DNA of 64,000 nt from Flavobacterium beibuense (GTDB taxonomy: Bacteria > Bacteroidota > Bacteroidia > Flavobacteriales > Flavobacteriaceae). Below, one piece after another: positions 1 to 8,543 of this stretch (position 1 is the stretch's first letter; each line of letters opens with the position of its first letter). The notes under the pieces are model-generated. The model saw only the letters and a program-made list of their open reading frames with translations, was not told the DNA's origin and did no database searches. Made by a program: the position numbers and the translations under genes. Where the stretch lies: assembly GCF_004151245.1 (NCBI RefSeq), contig NZ_JUIW01000004.1, positions 124,001-188,000 of the forward strand, written 5' to 3'.

Positions 1-1018
1 TAAGGAAGTTGCCGGAATGATACAACGCCTTGTTCCCGGAGCTAAGGTTGGTATAGGACACGGACAAATGGAAGGTAAAAAACTGGAAGATCTTATGCTT
101 GCCTTTATGGATGGTGAGTTTGATGTACTGGTAGCCACTACCATTATAGAAAGCGGCCTTGACGTTCCTAACGCCAATACCATATTTATTAATAATGCCA
201 ATAACTTCGGACTTTCTGACCTGCACCAGATGCGCGGGCGTGTAGGCCGAAGCAATAAAAAGGCATTTTGTTACTTTATAACACCGCCGTATTCTGCCAT
301 GACCGAAGATGCCCGCAAGCGTATTCAGGCACTGGAGCAGTTTAGCGATTTGGGCAGCGGTTTCAACATCGCCATGAAAGACCTTGAAATTCGTGGTGCC
401 GGAGATTTATTAGGAGGTGAACAAAGCGGATTTATTAATGAGATTGGTTTTGAAACCTACCAAAAGATCATGAACGAAGCCATAGAGGAACTTAAGGAAA
501 ATGAGTTTAAGGACCTTTATGAGGAAGTGGAAGGTACTACCGAAAAAGAATACGTTAAGGATATTCAGATCGATACCGATTTCGAGTTACTATTCCCTGA
601 CGAATATGTAAACAATATTACCGAAAGGCTTAACCTGTATAACGAGTTAAGCACCATTAAAAACGACGAAGAGCTCAACGTTTTTGAACAGAAACTAATT
701 GACCGTTTTGGTGCTTTACCAAAAGAGGCTCAAGCCCTTTTAATCAGTATGCGCATTAAGTGGCTGGCAACAAAAATGGGTGTGGAAAAACTGGTGCTTA
801 AACAGGGGAAAATGCTTGGCTATTTTGTATCCGACCAACAATCGGCTTACTATCAGTCGGGTGCTTTCCATAAAGTACTGCAGTTTGTACAAAAACATCC
901 TTCGCTTATACGAATGAAGGAAAAACAAACCAAAAACGGACTACGACTGCTTATTACTTTTGAGAATGTAAAATCAGTTAAGAAAGCAAAAGAACTGCTT
1001 GAAATGGTTTTTGAATAA
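1..1018 (+). CDS. mfd: Transcription-repair coupling factor Mfd, C-terminal part (5' end outside window)
   Basis: C-terminal third of the superfamily 2 DNA translocase that removes stalled RNA polymerase from lesions and recruits UvrA. The reading frame is open from base 2 with no start in view, so the gene begins upstream. Visible are helicase motif V (ATTIIESGLDVPNANTIF) and motif VI (QMRGRVGRS), then GAGDLLGGEQSGFINEIGFE, which is typical of Mfd and RecG. The last 120 or so residues (from FELLFPDEYVNNITERL) match the TRCF C-terminal domain that binds UvrA. The gene ends in TAA and is followed by a repeat-type hairpin and a terminator. The family call is secure; only the N-terminal UvrB-like and polymerase-binding parts cannot be judged. 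Confidence 0.96.
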   Translation, partial: KEVAGMIQRLVPGAKVGIGHGQMEGKKLEDLMLAFMDGEFDVLVATTIIESGLDVPNANTIFINNANNFGLSDLHQMRGRVGRSNKKAFCYFITPPYSAMTEDARKRIQALEQFSDLGSGFNIAMKDLEIRGAGDLLGGEQSGFINEIGFETYQKIMNEAIEELKENEFKDLYEEVEGTTEKEYVKDIQIDTDFELLFPDEYVNNITERLNLYNELSTIKNDEELNVFEQKLIDRFGALPKEAQALLISMRIKWLATKMGVEKLVLKQGKMLGYFVSDQQSAYYQSGAFHKVLQFVQKHPSLIRMKEKQTKNGLRLLITFENVKSVKKAKELLEMVFE

Positions 1019-1033
1019 AGCTTTCTCAGACTC

Positions 1034-1113
1034 TTCCATTTCGAGCGCAAGGAAGTGGAGTCGAGAAATCTAAAAAAATAATTCTGAGATTTCTCCGCAA
1101 GGTCGAAATGGAA
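1034..1113. repeat. REP-like imperfect inverted repeat
   Basis: Long interrupted hairpin just after mfd. The outer arms are TTCCATTTCGA (1034-1044) and TCGAAATGGAA (1103-1113); the inner arms are GAGAAATCT (1063-1071) and AGATTTCTC (1087-1095). Repeated hairpins with cores like TTTCGAG and GAGAAATCT are, from memory, common between flavobacterial genes. Only one copy is in this window, so its status as a dispersed repeat is an inference. Confidence 0.6.
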
Positions 1114-1120
1114 AAAATAT

Positions 1121-1151
1121 AAAAAAAGCGGACTATAAAGTCCGCTTTTTT
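1121..1151. terminator. Bidirectional terminator between mfd and the metallo-hydrolase gene
   Basis: Arms GCGGACT (1128-1134) and AGTCCGC (1139-1145) with a 4-base loop, flanked by an A run on the left and a T run on the right. It therefore serves both convergent genes. It ends one base before the stop codon of the leftward gene. Confidence 0.85.
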
Positions 1152-1152
1152 A

Positions 1153-2283
1153 TTAATTAAGTTCGTTCCACCACTGTTGCTGCGGAATATCAATATCAGT
1201 AAGATTTGTCTTTTCACCTATCATAGGGGTAAACAACGGCACACCTTTTTGATTTGCCTCATCCACCACTGTTTTTATAGACTCATCCCAGGCATGTAAT
1301 GCCAGTGAGAATTTAGACCAGTGTACCGGCATAAGTCTTTTGGTCTTTAAATCGGTTGCGGCCTGTACCACCTGCTGCGGCATCATGTGTATGTATTTCC
1401 AGTATTCGTTATACTGTCCGCATTCTAAAATAGCTAGATCAAACGGCCCATACTTATCGCCTATTTCCTTAAAAAAGTAATCGTAACCGGAGTCGCCGCC
1501 CAAAAACAACTTTATACTTGGTGTTTGCAGTACAAAAGATACCCATAACGCTTTGTTTCTGCTAAAGCTCCTTCCTGAAAAATGCCTTGCCGGGGTAATA
1601 TCTACCGTAAAGCCATCGCCCAGTTCCACATGTTCACCCCAGTCTTTTTCCTCAATAATTTCGGTATCATAGCCCCAGTACTCCAGGTGTTGTGCCGTGC
1701 CTAATCCCGTAACCACTTTCTTTACTTTTGGCTTAAGTTTTAAAACGGTATCATAATCCAAATGATCCCAATGGTCGTGACTGATAAACAAGATATCTAT
1801 ATCCGGGAAATCGTCTGCCGAATAGGCATCGCTACCGGGATAAGCTTTATTTGTAAAACCAACCGGAGAAACACTTCCGCTAAAAACAGGGTCAACCAAA
1901 ATGGTCTTTCCGTCTACCTGCATAAAATAGGACGAGTGCCCAAACCAAACTATTACATTCTCTTTCAGATCCAGATGCAATAAGTCTTCTTTTTTTGTCG
2001 GGATACTGTCCTGCGGCTTATTACGTTCCTTTTTCCCAAAAAAGAACTCCTTAAATACGGTGTAGTAACTGGTACCTTCGGCAAGATCGGGAGTATGGCT
2101 GAGATTCTGGAATTTGCCATCCCTGTAATTAGGTGACTGTTTTATCCTCTCCAGCCTTGCTCCCGCAGGCTGTTTGCCAAATTGTGGCTGTTGCATAAAT
2201 ATAGCCGTTGCCACTACCAGCAACGCTATGACAATAAGTATTGACATAAATATTCTTTTAATTATTTTTTTTAACCGTTTCAT
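1153..2283 (-). CDS. Membrane-anchored MBL-fold hydrolase (UlaG / NAPE-PLD-like)
   Basis: 376 residues with an N-terminal membrane anchor (about residues 11-30) and then a metallo-beta-lactamase fold. The metal motif HDHWDHLD lies near residue 170, preceded by VWFGHSSYFMQVDGKTILVDPVFS; LGGDSGY and the late MPVHWSKF supply further ligands. This layout matches UlaG-like lactonases and N-acyl-phosphatidylethanolamine phospholipase D-like enzymes, which act on lactones or lipid amides. The substrate cannot be told. It lies 43 bases downstream of a tetR gene on the same strand, and a 14-base motif present in the tetR promoter recurs just before its start (2295-2308), so it is probably the regulator's target. 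Confidence 0.85.
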   Translation of the reverse strand: MKRLKKIIKRIFMSILIVIALLVVATAIFMQQPQFGKQPAGARLERIKQSPNYRDGKFQNLSHTPDLAEGTSYYTVFKEFFFGKKERNKPQDSIPTKKEDLLHLDLKENVIVWFGHSSYFMQVDGKTILVDPVFSGSVSPVGFTNKAYPGSDAYSADDFPDIDILFISHDHWDHLDYDTVLKLKPKVKKVVTGLGTAQHLEYWGYDTEIIEEKDWGEHVELGDGFTVDITPARHFSGRSFSRNKALWVSFVLQTPSIKLFLGGDSGYDYFFKEIGDKYGPFDLAILECGQYNEYWKYIHMMPQQVVQAATDLKTKRLMPVHWSKFSLALHAWDESIKTVVDEANQKGVPLFTPMIGEKTNLTDIDIPQQQWWNELN

Positions 2284-2294
2284 TTATATTGATT

Positions 2295-2308
2295 GACTAA
2301 TCACTCTA
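2295..2308 (-). promoter_or_regulatory. Putative TetR operator upstream of the MBL-fold gene
   Basis: GACTAATCACTCTA, identical over 14 bases and in the same orientation as the motif in the tetR promoter at 2902-2915. Here the motif is part of a short dyad, TGATT-GACT-AATCA. It lies 11 bases before the start codon of the MBL-fold gene. Confidence 0.55.
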
Positions 2309-2326
2309 AAATTTATTCAAATTTTT

Positions 2327-2887
2327 TTAAGCCAGCATTCCCCATAACATCTCAAAACTATCATCAATAACCTGCTGTTGTTTTGCTTTGGTAAGCTTGT
2401 ATTTATTAAGGTAAGAATACAGCCCGAAAATATGGCTGCCCATAATGGTGTGTATAAAATCGGTATCACGTTCTTTAATTGCCCCGGCATCTATAGCCTC
2501 CTTTATCTGGTCACAGCTTTTCTTCAATGTTTTCTTCACCTCTTCGGGAGATAATAACGATGCAAAAGGAGAAGTGGTAAAAAGCTGGGCATAATAAAAC
2601 TCATTAGTGTTTTTTAGTGACCAGTCTAGCACTGCCCTGAACTGACTCCTGAACTTTTCCTTCGGATTGGTCTCGGTTTTGGAATTCTCTTCTACATAAG
2701 CACCCATTTTTGACTTTACATACAAATAAAGCGATACGATAAGATCTTCCTTGGTCTTATAATAATGAAACAGGGTACCGTTTGCCACACCGGCTTCTTT
2801 AGCTATTTTGCTGGTAGGGGTTGCATGAAACCCGTTTTCAACAAAAAGCCTTAATGCTGTTGTAAGTATTTGTTCCTGTTTATCCAT
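2327..2887 (-). CDS. TetR/AcrR family transcriptional regulator
   Basis: 186 residues when started at the ATG at 2887 (MDKQEQILTTALRLF). Upstream in-frame codons to 2944 would extend it, but they would run through a -7 element and operator-like motif, so the shorter start is preferred. The N-terminal helix-turn-helix reads ILTTALRLFVENGFHATPTS, then KIAKEAGVANGTLFHYYKTKED, the classic TetR signature. The C-terminal ligand domain is unassigned. It probably represses itself and the downstream MBL-fold hydrolase gene, because both have the same 14-base motif upstream. Confidence 0.88.
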   Translation of the reverse strand: MDKQEQILTTALRLFVENGFHATPTSKIAKEAGVANGTLFHYYKTKEDLIVSLYLYVKSKMGAYVEENSKTETNPKEKFRSQFRAVLDWSLKNTNEFYYAQLFTTSPFASLLSPEEVKKTLKKSCDQIKEAIDAGAIKERDTDFIHTIMGSHIFGLYSYLNKYKLTKAKQQQVIDDSFEMLWGMLA

Positions 2888-2901
2888 TGTTATGCTAGAC
2901 C

Positions 2902-2915
2902 GACTAATCACTCTA
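2902..2915 (-). promoter_or_regulatory. Putative TetR operator in the tetR promoter
   Basis: GACTAATCACTCTA directly downstream of the -7 box, covering the expected transcription start. The same 14 bases occur before the MBL-fold gene at 2295-2308. A repressor bound here would block initiation. Confidence 0.6.
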
Positions 2916-2945
2916 CAAAGATATATCTTTTTTATTAAAAACAAA
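2916..2945 (-). promoter_or_regulatory. Promoter of tetR, Bacteroidetes type
   Basis: On the minus strand TTTG (2945-2942), an 18-base spacer, then TATCTTTG (2923-2916), which fits the TTTG / TAnnTTTG consensus of Bacteroidetes sigma-ABfr promoters. The start codon is 28 bases beyond the -7 box. Confidence 0.65.
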
Positions 2946-3009
2946 ACCCTTTCAAAAAGAAAGGGTTCGTTTTATCATCATGTGTGTGTTTTAATTGTCA
3001 AAAGCCTAA

Positions 3010-3672
3010 TTAGCTTAGGTTCTTCAGGTCTTTTATAACCTTAAAGGCAACATCTACCTCCTGCTCGCTTACCAAAATGGTAAACTCATAAGAAGTTGAG
3101 ATAACCTCGTTGATTATAATACCTTCCCATGCTAGCCTTTGGAAAATATAATAATACACACCCGGTGTAGAAATATTATCTTTAGGCAGCTTTACAGTAA
3201 TAGACGCCAGGTTATCTGTACGTTCAATCTGTTTTTCATCGGCAAACAGCTTTTCTACAATGTGATCTATAGAAGAGCTTACCACAATGTTAGTTTCGTT
3301 TACACCTCTTGATGAAGTGTAGAAAACCTCAGGAAACGAATTGATATTGGATATCAGGTCGGCCTGTTTGTTAAGAATGGTGTCAGAAATTGCAAAAGTG
3401 TAATCCGTTAAAGATGACCTTACGGTTATCTCGCCAATAGAACGAAGTACTTTTACAATTTTGTGATTTACTCTGAAATCAAGGTCCTCAGAAAGTCTTT
3501 TTAAAGACATTACAACAGCTCCCTGCTTAACGTCTTTACCAATTTCCTGTTCAAGTTCAGGCATCATTGTTCTCGCGAGAGAGGTAAGGTTGATGATACC
3601 TTGCGACAACGCACTTAACAAAAAGGGCTTTGTCTTGATGTAGTGTTCTACTACAGAAGAAATAGTTTTCAT
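3010..3672 (-). CDS. ACT-domain-like protein, no kinase domain (often annotated as aspartate kinase)
   Basis: 220 residues. The N-terminal part (TISSVVEHYIKTKPFLLSALSQGIINLTSLARTM) reads like a helical DNA- or ligand-binding segment. The C-terminal half (TDNLASITVKLPKDNISTPGVYYYIFQRLAWEGIIINEVIST) has the beta-alpha pattern of an ACT regulatory domain. Proteins like this occur in flavobacteria and, from memory, are labelled aspartate kinase because of the ACT similarity. I see no kinase domain, so that name is probably misleading; an amino-acid-sensing regulator is more likely. It stands alone with its own -7 box at 3710-3717. Confidence 0.6.
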   Translation of the reverse strand: MKTISSVVEHYIKTKPFLLSALSQGIINLTSLARTMMPELEQEIGKDVKQGAVVMSLKRLSEDLDFRVNHKIVKVLRSIGEITVRSSLTDYTFAISDTILNKQADLISNINSFPEVFYTSSRGVNETNIVVSSSIDHIVEKLFADEKQIERTDNLASITVKLPKDNISTPGVYYYIFQRLAWEGIIINEVISTSYEFTILVSEQEVDVAFKVIKDLKNLS

Positions 3673-3709
3673 AGCTTAATAGGTTGTTACATAAAGTCTT
3701 TTCCCGTAA

Positions 3710-3717
3710 CAAATATA
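3710..3717 (-). promoter_or_regulatory. -7 box for the ACT-domain gene
   Basis: Minus-strand TATATTTG fits TAnnTTTG and lies 37 bases before the start codon. No clear TTTG is seen at the -33 position, so support is partial. Confidence 0.4.
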
Positions 3718-3749
3718 AAAAATAAAAATAATTGTTACATATTTAACAA

Positions 3750-4109
3750 CTAAAAATAAAAAAAAGCGTCAACTATATGTTCTATAACAAAATTGCCCTT
3801 ATTGTTATAAATTGATACTATATCAAAACGTACTTCTGTATCTAAGTTATTAAGGTTAATATACTCATCTACAGCTTTTACCATTAATTTTATCTTCTTT
3901 GGTGTAACAAAATCCTGCGGAAGGCCAAATTCAAGGCTGGATCGCGTCTTTACTTCCACAACGGCAAGGATATCTCCCTTTTTTGCAAGGATATCTATTT
4001 CTGCTTTCTGAAAAACCCAGTTGGTTTCCAGTATTTCATAACCCTCCTTAAGCAAAAAATCTACGGCCAGTTCTTCGCCTTTTTTGCCCAGTTCATTGTG
4101 CTCTGCCAT
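3750..4109 (-). CDS. yraN: YraN / UPF0102 family nuclease-fold protein
   Basis: 119 residues, the normal length for UPF0102. The N-terminus GKKGEELAVDFLLKEGYEILETNW and the core AEIDILAKKGDILAVVEVKTRS show the E, D and ExK residues of the restriction-endonuclease-like fold. The family's biological role is unsettled; DNA processing is usually proposed. The start codon directly abuts the stop of the upstream LD-carboxypeptidase gene, so the two are cotranscribed. Confidence 0.92.
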   Translation of the reverse strand: MAEHNELGKKGEELAVDFLLKEGYEILETNWVFQKAEIDILAKKGDILAVVEVKTRSSLEFGLPQDFVTPKKIKLMVKAVDEYINLNNLDTEVRFDIVSIYNNKGNFVIEHIVDAFFYF

Positions 4110-5090
4110 TTATTCAAATGTCACTTTGGTACCCTGTTCCGTTACCTCAAGAGTAATTTCCTTTCCAAAAACAAGGGCTCTGTTATCGGTCATGTGCCCT
4201 GCCGGGAAGTTAAAGCAGATAGGTATGTCGTAGTCTTTGGTAATGTCTTTTATAATTTCAAGCGCATCATGCCCCCATGGTATATCATTATCATTCATCT
4301 TGGTCATCCCGCCAATAATAATACCTTTCACATTTTTAAAGTAACCGTTGCGTTTTAGGTTCATCATCATACGGTCTATGTGGTACAGGTATTCGTCAAG
4401 GTCTTCAATAAAAAGGATCTTGTCTTTATAATCCACTTCCGATTCCGATCCAACAATACTGTATAATACCGAAAGGTTACCCCCTACCAATTCTCCTGTA
4501 GCTTTACCCTGCTTATTATAAGAGTGCGCCGGGATGCTGTATTGCAATTTCTCTCCAAAAAGTGCTTTCCTTAAAGTCTCCTTAGCGGCATCGGTAGCAT
4601 GAAGCACACTTACACACATAATACCGTGTAGGGTTGCAATATCCATATTATTGATATGGCTGTGCAGTACGGTAGCATCACTAAAACCAATAATCCATTT
4701 GGGATGCTTTTTAAAGTTGTCAAACTTTATACGGTCTACCATCCTAACGGTACCGTAACCTCCCTTAGCACACCATACTGCCTTTATGGAAGGATTGTCT
4801 ATCATTTCCTGAAAATCGGTTGCACGCTGCCAGTCGGCCCCGGCAAGCTGATTGTTTTCCTTACCTATGCTTTTGCCTATTACCACATTAAGCCCCCAGC
4901 TTTTAAGCAGGTCTATGGCAGGCTGCAGGTGTACGGCTTCAACTTTGCGGGCGGTTGCTACTATGCCCACAGTATCTCCTTTAGTAAGGTACGGCGGAAT
5001 TTTCATAAGGTCTTGTGCTTGTATTAGAGATGTAAAATGTATTAATGTTAAAACTAAAACGGCTTTTATTAATCGTGATTTCCTTCGCAT
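4110..5090 (-). CDS. Exported LD-carboxypeptidase (peptidase family S66)
   Basis: 326 residues with a signal peptide (residues 1-25, ending in IQAQ). The mature protein matches the S66 family of L,D-carboxypeptidases (LdcA / MccF), which remove the terminal D-alanine from murein tetrapeptides during recycling. GFSDATVLH near residue 137 carries the nucleophilic serine, LFIEDLDEYLYHIDRMM carries the conserved glutamate, and FPAGHMTDNRALVFG the catalytic histidine. Canonical LdcA is cytoplasmic, so the clear export signal suggests a periplasmic role here. It is the first gene of a pair with yraN. Confidence 0.88.
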   Translation of the reverse strand: MRRKSRLIKAVLVLTLIHFTSLIQAQDLMKIPPYLTKGDTVGIVATARKVEAVHLQPAIDLLKSWGLNVVIGKSIGKENNQLAGADWQRATDFQEMIDNPSIKAVWCAKGGYGTVRMVDRIKFDNFKKHPKWIIGFSDATVLHSHINNMDIATLHGIMCVSVLHATDAAKETLRKALFGEKLQYSIPAHSYNKQGKATGELVGGNLSVLYSIVGSESEVDYKDKILFIEDLDEYLYHIDRMMMNLKRNGYFKNVKGIIIGGMTKMNDNDIPWGHDALEIIKDITKDYDIPICFNFPAGHMTDNRALVFGKEITLEVTEQGTKVTFE

Positions 5091-5111
5091 TCGCTTATTT
5101 TTTCAGTTAAA

Positions 5112-5119
5112 CAAACTTA
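5112..5119 (-). promoter_or_regulatory. -7 box for the LD-carboxypeptidase-yraN pair
   Basis: Minus-strand TAAGTTTG fits TAnnTTTG, 21 bases before the start codon. A TTTG lies upstream but at a 27-base spacing, too far for a standard -33 element. Confidence 0.35.
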
Positions 5120-5222
5120 ACGAAAAATACCGACTATGTCTTCGTTCAAATTCTTAACAATTATACAAAATCAGTATCGCTCTTATTACAATAAGGGTAC
5201 AAAAAATAACGCTAATTATTCG

Positions 5223-5230
5223 TACTTTTG
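5223..5230 (+). promoter_or_regulatory. -7 box of metG
   Basis: TACTTTTG fits TAnnTTTG and lies 22 bases before the metG start. A -33 TTTG is not evident. Confidence 0.4.
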
Positions 5231-5252
5231 CGATTCAATTTAAATTTTCGAG

Positions 5253-7316
5253 ATGTTACAAGATCCAAAAAGATATACTGTTACGGCAGCATTGCCTTAT
5301 ACTAACGGGCCTATACATATAGGTCACCTGGCTGGTGTTTATGTTCCTTCTGATATTTATTCGCGTTACCTTAGGTTACAGGGTAAAGATGTGGCGTTTA
5401 TTTGCGGAAGCGACGAGCATGGTGTGGCAATATCCATGAAGGCTAAAAAAGAAGGCATTACTCCGCAGCAGGTAATAGATAAGTACCACACTATTATCAA
5501 GCAGTCTTTTGAGGATTTTGGTATCTCTTTCGATAACTATTCCCGTACTTCAGCCAAAGTACACCATGAAACGGCAAGTGAGTTTTTCAGGAAACTGTAT
5601 GATGAAGGGAAATTTATTGAGGAAGTAACCGAACAGCTTTATGATGAGGAAGCACATCAGTTCCTTGCCGACCGTTTTGTAACCGGTACCTGTCCTAAAT
5701 GTGGCAATGAGGAGGCTTACGGCGACCAGTGTGAAAGATGTGGTTCATCGCTTAACGCTACCGATCTTATAAACCCGAAATCGACAATAACAGGATCTAA
5801 ACCGGTATTAAAGGAAACCAAACACTGGTTCCTTCCGCTGGATCAATATGATACCTTTTTAAGGGAATGGATACTGGAAGGCCATAAAAACGACTGGAAA
5901 CCTAATGTATTCGGTCAGGTAAAATCATGGCTTGACGACGGACTTAAGCCACGTGCGGTTACCCGCGACCTTGACTGGGGCATCCCTGTACCGGTAGACG
6001 GTGCCGAAGGTAAAGTACTTTATGTTTGGTTTGACGCTCCTATAGGTTACATATCTTCTACAAAAGAGTGGGCGCAACGCGAAGGAAAAGATTGGGAACC
6101 TTACTGGAAAAGCAACGACACCAAACTGGTACACTTTATAGGTAAAGACAATATTGTTTTCCACTGCGTGATATTCCCTGCTATGCTTAAGGCAGAAGGC
6201 ACTTACATACTGCCGGACAACGTTCCTGCAAACGAGTTCCTTAACCTTGAAGGTAACAAACTGTCTACTTCTAAAAACTGGGCAGTATGGCTACACGAGT
6301 ACCTTGAAGATTTCCCCGGCAAACAGGATGTACTGCGCTATGCATTAACTTCTAATGCCCCTGAGACTAAGGATAACGACTTTACCTGGAAAGATTTTCA
6401 GGCAAGAAACAATAATGAGCTGGTAGCCATATTTGGTAACTTTATAAACCGTGTGGTAGTACTTAGCAACAAATATTACAATGGTGTTATTCCTGCACCA
6501 AACGAGTTTAGCGATGTAGATGAGGCTACACTTACTGAAATGCGTGCGTATCCTGCTGTTATTGCGAGTTCTGTAGAGCGTTACCGTTTTAGGGAAGCCC
6601 TTAGCGAACTGATGAACCTTGCCCGCCTTGGTAACAAATACCTTGCTGATGAGGAGCCTTGGAAAATGGTAAAAGAAAACCCTGCAAGGGTACAAACACA
6701 AATGTATGTGGCATTACAGATTGCTGCGGCATTATCGGTACTTTCTGAGCCATTCCTTCCGTTTACGGCTGCTAAGCTTAAAAACATGCTTAACCTTGCT
6801 GACGGTGAACTGGCATGGAACGATATTACACTTAAGGAAGACCTTATAAAAGCAGGCCACCAGATAGGAGAGGCAGAGCTTCTTTTTGCTAAAATAGAAG
6901 ACGAAGAAATACAAAAACAAGTGGAGAAACTGGAAGCTACAAAAACAGCCAACAATGCAGCCAATAAGACTGTAGAACCTCAAAAAGAAACTATTACTTT
7001 TGAAGATTTTGCCAAAATGGATATCCGTACGGGTACTATTCTTGAAGCCGAAAAAATGCCTAAAGCCAACAAGCTTTTAGTTTTAAAAGTAGATACGGGT
7101 ATTGATGTTCGTACTATTGTTTCGGGTATTGCAGAAAGTTTTAAACCTGAAGATATAATAGGCAAACGTGTTAGCGTTCTTGTTAACCTTGCCCCTCGTG
7201 CCCTTAGAGGTGTGGAGAGCCAGGGTATGATTCTTATGACACAAAATGCCGAAGGCAAACTGGTTTTCATTAACCCGGATGCTGATGGCGTTGGTAACGG
7301 TGAAATGATTAGTTAA
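5253..7316 (+). CDS. metG: Methionyl-tRNA synthetase
   Basis: 687 residues, the size of the dimeric MetRS form. It charges tRNA-Met with methionine. The HIGH motif appears as [10 protein letters not shown] near residue 20. The zinc insert has two CxxC pairs ([18 protein letters not shown], residues about 146-163). The KMSKS loop reads KLSTSK near residue 335. The last 107 residues ([16 protein letters not shown]) form the EMAPII-like tRNA-binding OB domain, joined by an Ala/Lys/Asn-rich linker. It is monocistronic, ending at a strong bidirectional terminator. Confidence 0.98.
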   Translation: MLQDPKRYTVTAALPYTNGPIHIGHLAGVYVPSDIYSRYLRLQGKDVAFICGSDEHGVAISMKAKKEGITPQQVIDKYHTIIKQSFEDFGISFDNYSRTSAKVHHETASEFFRKLYDEGKFIEEVTEQLYDEEAHQFLADRFVTGTCPKCGNEEAYGDQCERCGSSLNATDLINPKSTITGSKPVLKETKHWFLPLDQYDTFLREWILEGHKNDWKPNVFGQVKSWLDDGLKPRAVTRDLDWGIPVPVDGAEGKVLYVWFDAPIGYISSTKEWAQREGKDWEPYWKSNDTKLVHFIGKDNIVFHCVIFPAMLKAEGTYILPDNVPANEFLNLEGNKLSTSKNWAVWLHEYLEDFPGKQDVLRYALTSNAPETKDNDFTWKDFQARNNNELVAIFGNFINRVVVLSNKYYNGVIPAPNEFSDVDEATLTEMRAYPAVIASSVERYRFREALSELMNLARLGNKYLADEEPWKMVKENPARVQTQMYVALQIAAALSVLSEPFLPFTAAKLKNMLNLADGELAWNDITLKEDLIKAGHQIGEAELLFAKIEDEEIQKQVEKLEATKTANNAANKTVEPQKETITFEDFAKMDIRTGTILEAEKMPKANKLLVLKVDTGIDVRTIVSGIAESFKPEDIIGKRVSVLVNLAPRALRGVESQGMILMTQNAEGKLVFINPDADGVGNGEMIS

Positions 7317-7334
7317 CCCGTTCCCGGTTAATAT

Positions 7335-7361
7335 AAAAAGGCTCCCAATCGGGAGCCTTTT
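7335..7361. terminator. Bidirectional terminator between metG and the nitroreductase gene
   Basis: Arms AAAAGGCTCCC and GGGAGCCTTTT around the loop AATC. The A and T flanks give a U-tract in both directions for the two convergent genes. Confidence 0.9.
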
Positions 7362-7371
7362 ACTTTTATGT

Positions 7372-8001
7372 TTAGTCTAATTCCTTTATCAGTTCGCCTT
7401 TAGTCTTTCTTGCTTTTTTCATGGTTATCAGCCAGTCTTTTTCGGTATCACGGTATCCTAACGGCAGTAATAATACACTTTTAAAGCCCTGTTCTTTCAG
7501 CCCTAAAAGCTCATCCAAAGCCTCAGGATTAAAACCTTCAATTGGTGTTGCATCTACCTTTTCGGTAGCAGCAGCTGCTATGGCAAAACTAAAAGCAATA
7601 TAGGCCTGGTGTGCCGCATGGTTATAGTTAACCTCAGCCGGACGCCCGGTATACGACTTAATCAAAAACTGACGGTACTCATCCCACTTTTCGCTAAAAC
7701 CTCGCACCGCATACATACTCTTAAAGGTATCTGTAATACGCTCTTCCGTATAATTATCCCATGCTGCAAATATCAGCAGATGGGAACAGTCTCTTATTAC
7801 TGTCTGATTATTGGCAACAGGCATAATCTTATTTTTAAGCTCCTCGCCTTTAACCACAAGTACCTCAAAAGGCTGTAGTCCGCTTGATGTTGGCGCCAGT
7901 CGTACCGCTTCTAAAATCCTTTCTATTTTATCGTCTGCTATCTTCCCGCCGTTCATGGCTTTGGTAGCATATCTCCAGTTTAGATGTTCTAAAAATTCCA
8001 T
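7372..8001 (-). CDS. NAD(P)H-dependent nitroreductase (NfsB-like)
   Basis: 209 residues of the FMN-dependent nitroreductase fold. The N-terminus NWRYATKAMNGGKIADDKIERILEAVRLAPTSSGLQPFEV carries the FMN-contacting R-x-x-x-K and the SSGLQP loop. The C-terminus LLPLGYRDTEKDWL matches the family end. Members reduce quinones, nitro compounds or flavins. Nothing in the neighbourhood narrows the substrate. Confidence 0.9.
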   Translation of the reverse strand: MEFLEHLNWRYATKAMNGGKIADDKIERILEAVRLAPTSSGLQPFEVLVVKGEELKNKIMPVANNQTVIRDCSHLLIFAAWDNYTEERITDTFKSMYAVRGFSEKWDEYRQFLIKSYTGRPAEVNYNHAAHQAYIAFSFAIAAAATEKVDATPIEGFNPEALDELLGLKEQGFKSVLLLPLGYRDTEKDWLITMKKARKTKGELIKELD

Positions 8002-8076
8002 ATATAGTATTTTACCGAGTGCAGGGCCCTTTTTTGACTTTCAAAACATTAAACCCTGTCTCCTCATTTTGAAATG

Positions 8077-8084
8077 CAAAAATA
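8077..8084 (-). promoter_or_regulatory. Possible -7 box for the nitroreductase gene
   Basis: Minus-strand TATTTTTG fits TAnnTTTG, about 75 bases before the start codon. No -33 partner was found. The rest of the 216-base gap up to 8218 shows no other structure I can name. Confidence 0.3.
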
Positions 8085-8218
8085 CGATGATAAATGCAAT
8101 ACGCTTAAAAAGTTTGTTTATTTAACTTGGCAGCCTGTAAAAACAACTCAACAGGATTACTATCAGCAAATTAATCGCTAACTTTATAGTATATACTAAT
8201 CATTTATACCTAAGGATT

Positions 8219-8536
8219 ATGAACAGGAATACAAAAGGTTTTCTGGTATTTATAGCATTACTGTCACTGCTTTTTGTTTTAGTCGATATATTTTTATGGA
8301 TAAATGTTGCCAATGGCTTTGACGGAAAGGAAGAAATGCGTTCGGCTTATATACAGCATTACCCTAATCCGGTAAGAAACCTGCAGGGGCTTATTATACT
8401 GCCGCTTGTATTGCTTACCTTTGCATCGCTGTTTTTTATACGTTCGGCCAGGACCAATTTCATTAAGATAGCCGGGGCAACACTTGCTGTCCTGCTGGCT
8501 ATTTTTTTAATCTGGAAAATGTTCTCTATTTATTAG
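8219..8536 (+). CDS. Small membrane protein of unknown function
   Basis: 105 residues with three hydrophobic segments (about 8-30, 57-76 and 82-103) and a 25-residue polar loop after the first (NGFDGKEEMRSAYIQHYPNPVR). The codon pattern is like that of its neighbours and the ATG follows AAGGATT, a plausible ribosome site. I do not recognise the family. It is isolated: the gene before it is divergent and the one after it convergent. Confidence 0.6.
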   Translation: MNRNTKGFLVFIALLSLLFVLVDIFLWINVANGFDGKEEMRSAYIQHYPNPVRNLQGLIILPLVLLTFASLFFIRSARTNFIKIAGATLAVLLAIFLIWKMFSIY

Positions 8537-8543
8537 TAAGCTC

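Noticed and set aside
2888..2944. Extended start for the TetR gene
   Set aside because: The extra 19 codons include the -7 box and the operator-like motif; the MDKQEQIL start gives the normal TetR N-terminus.
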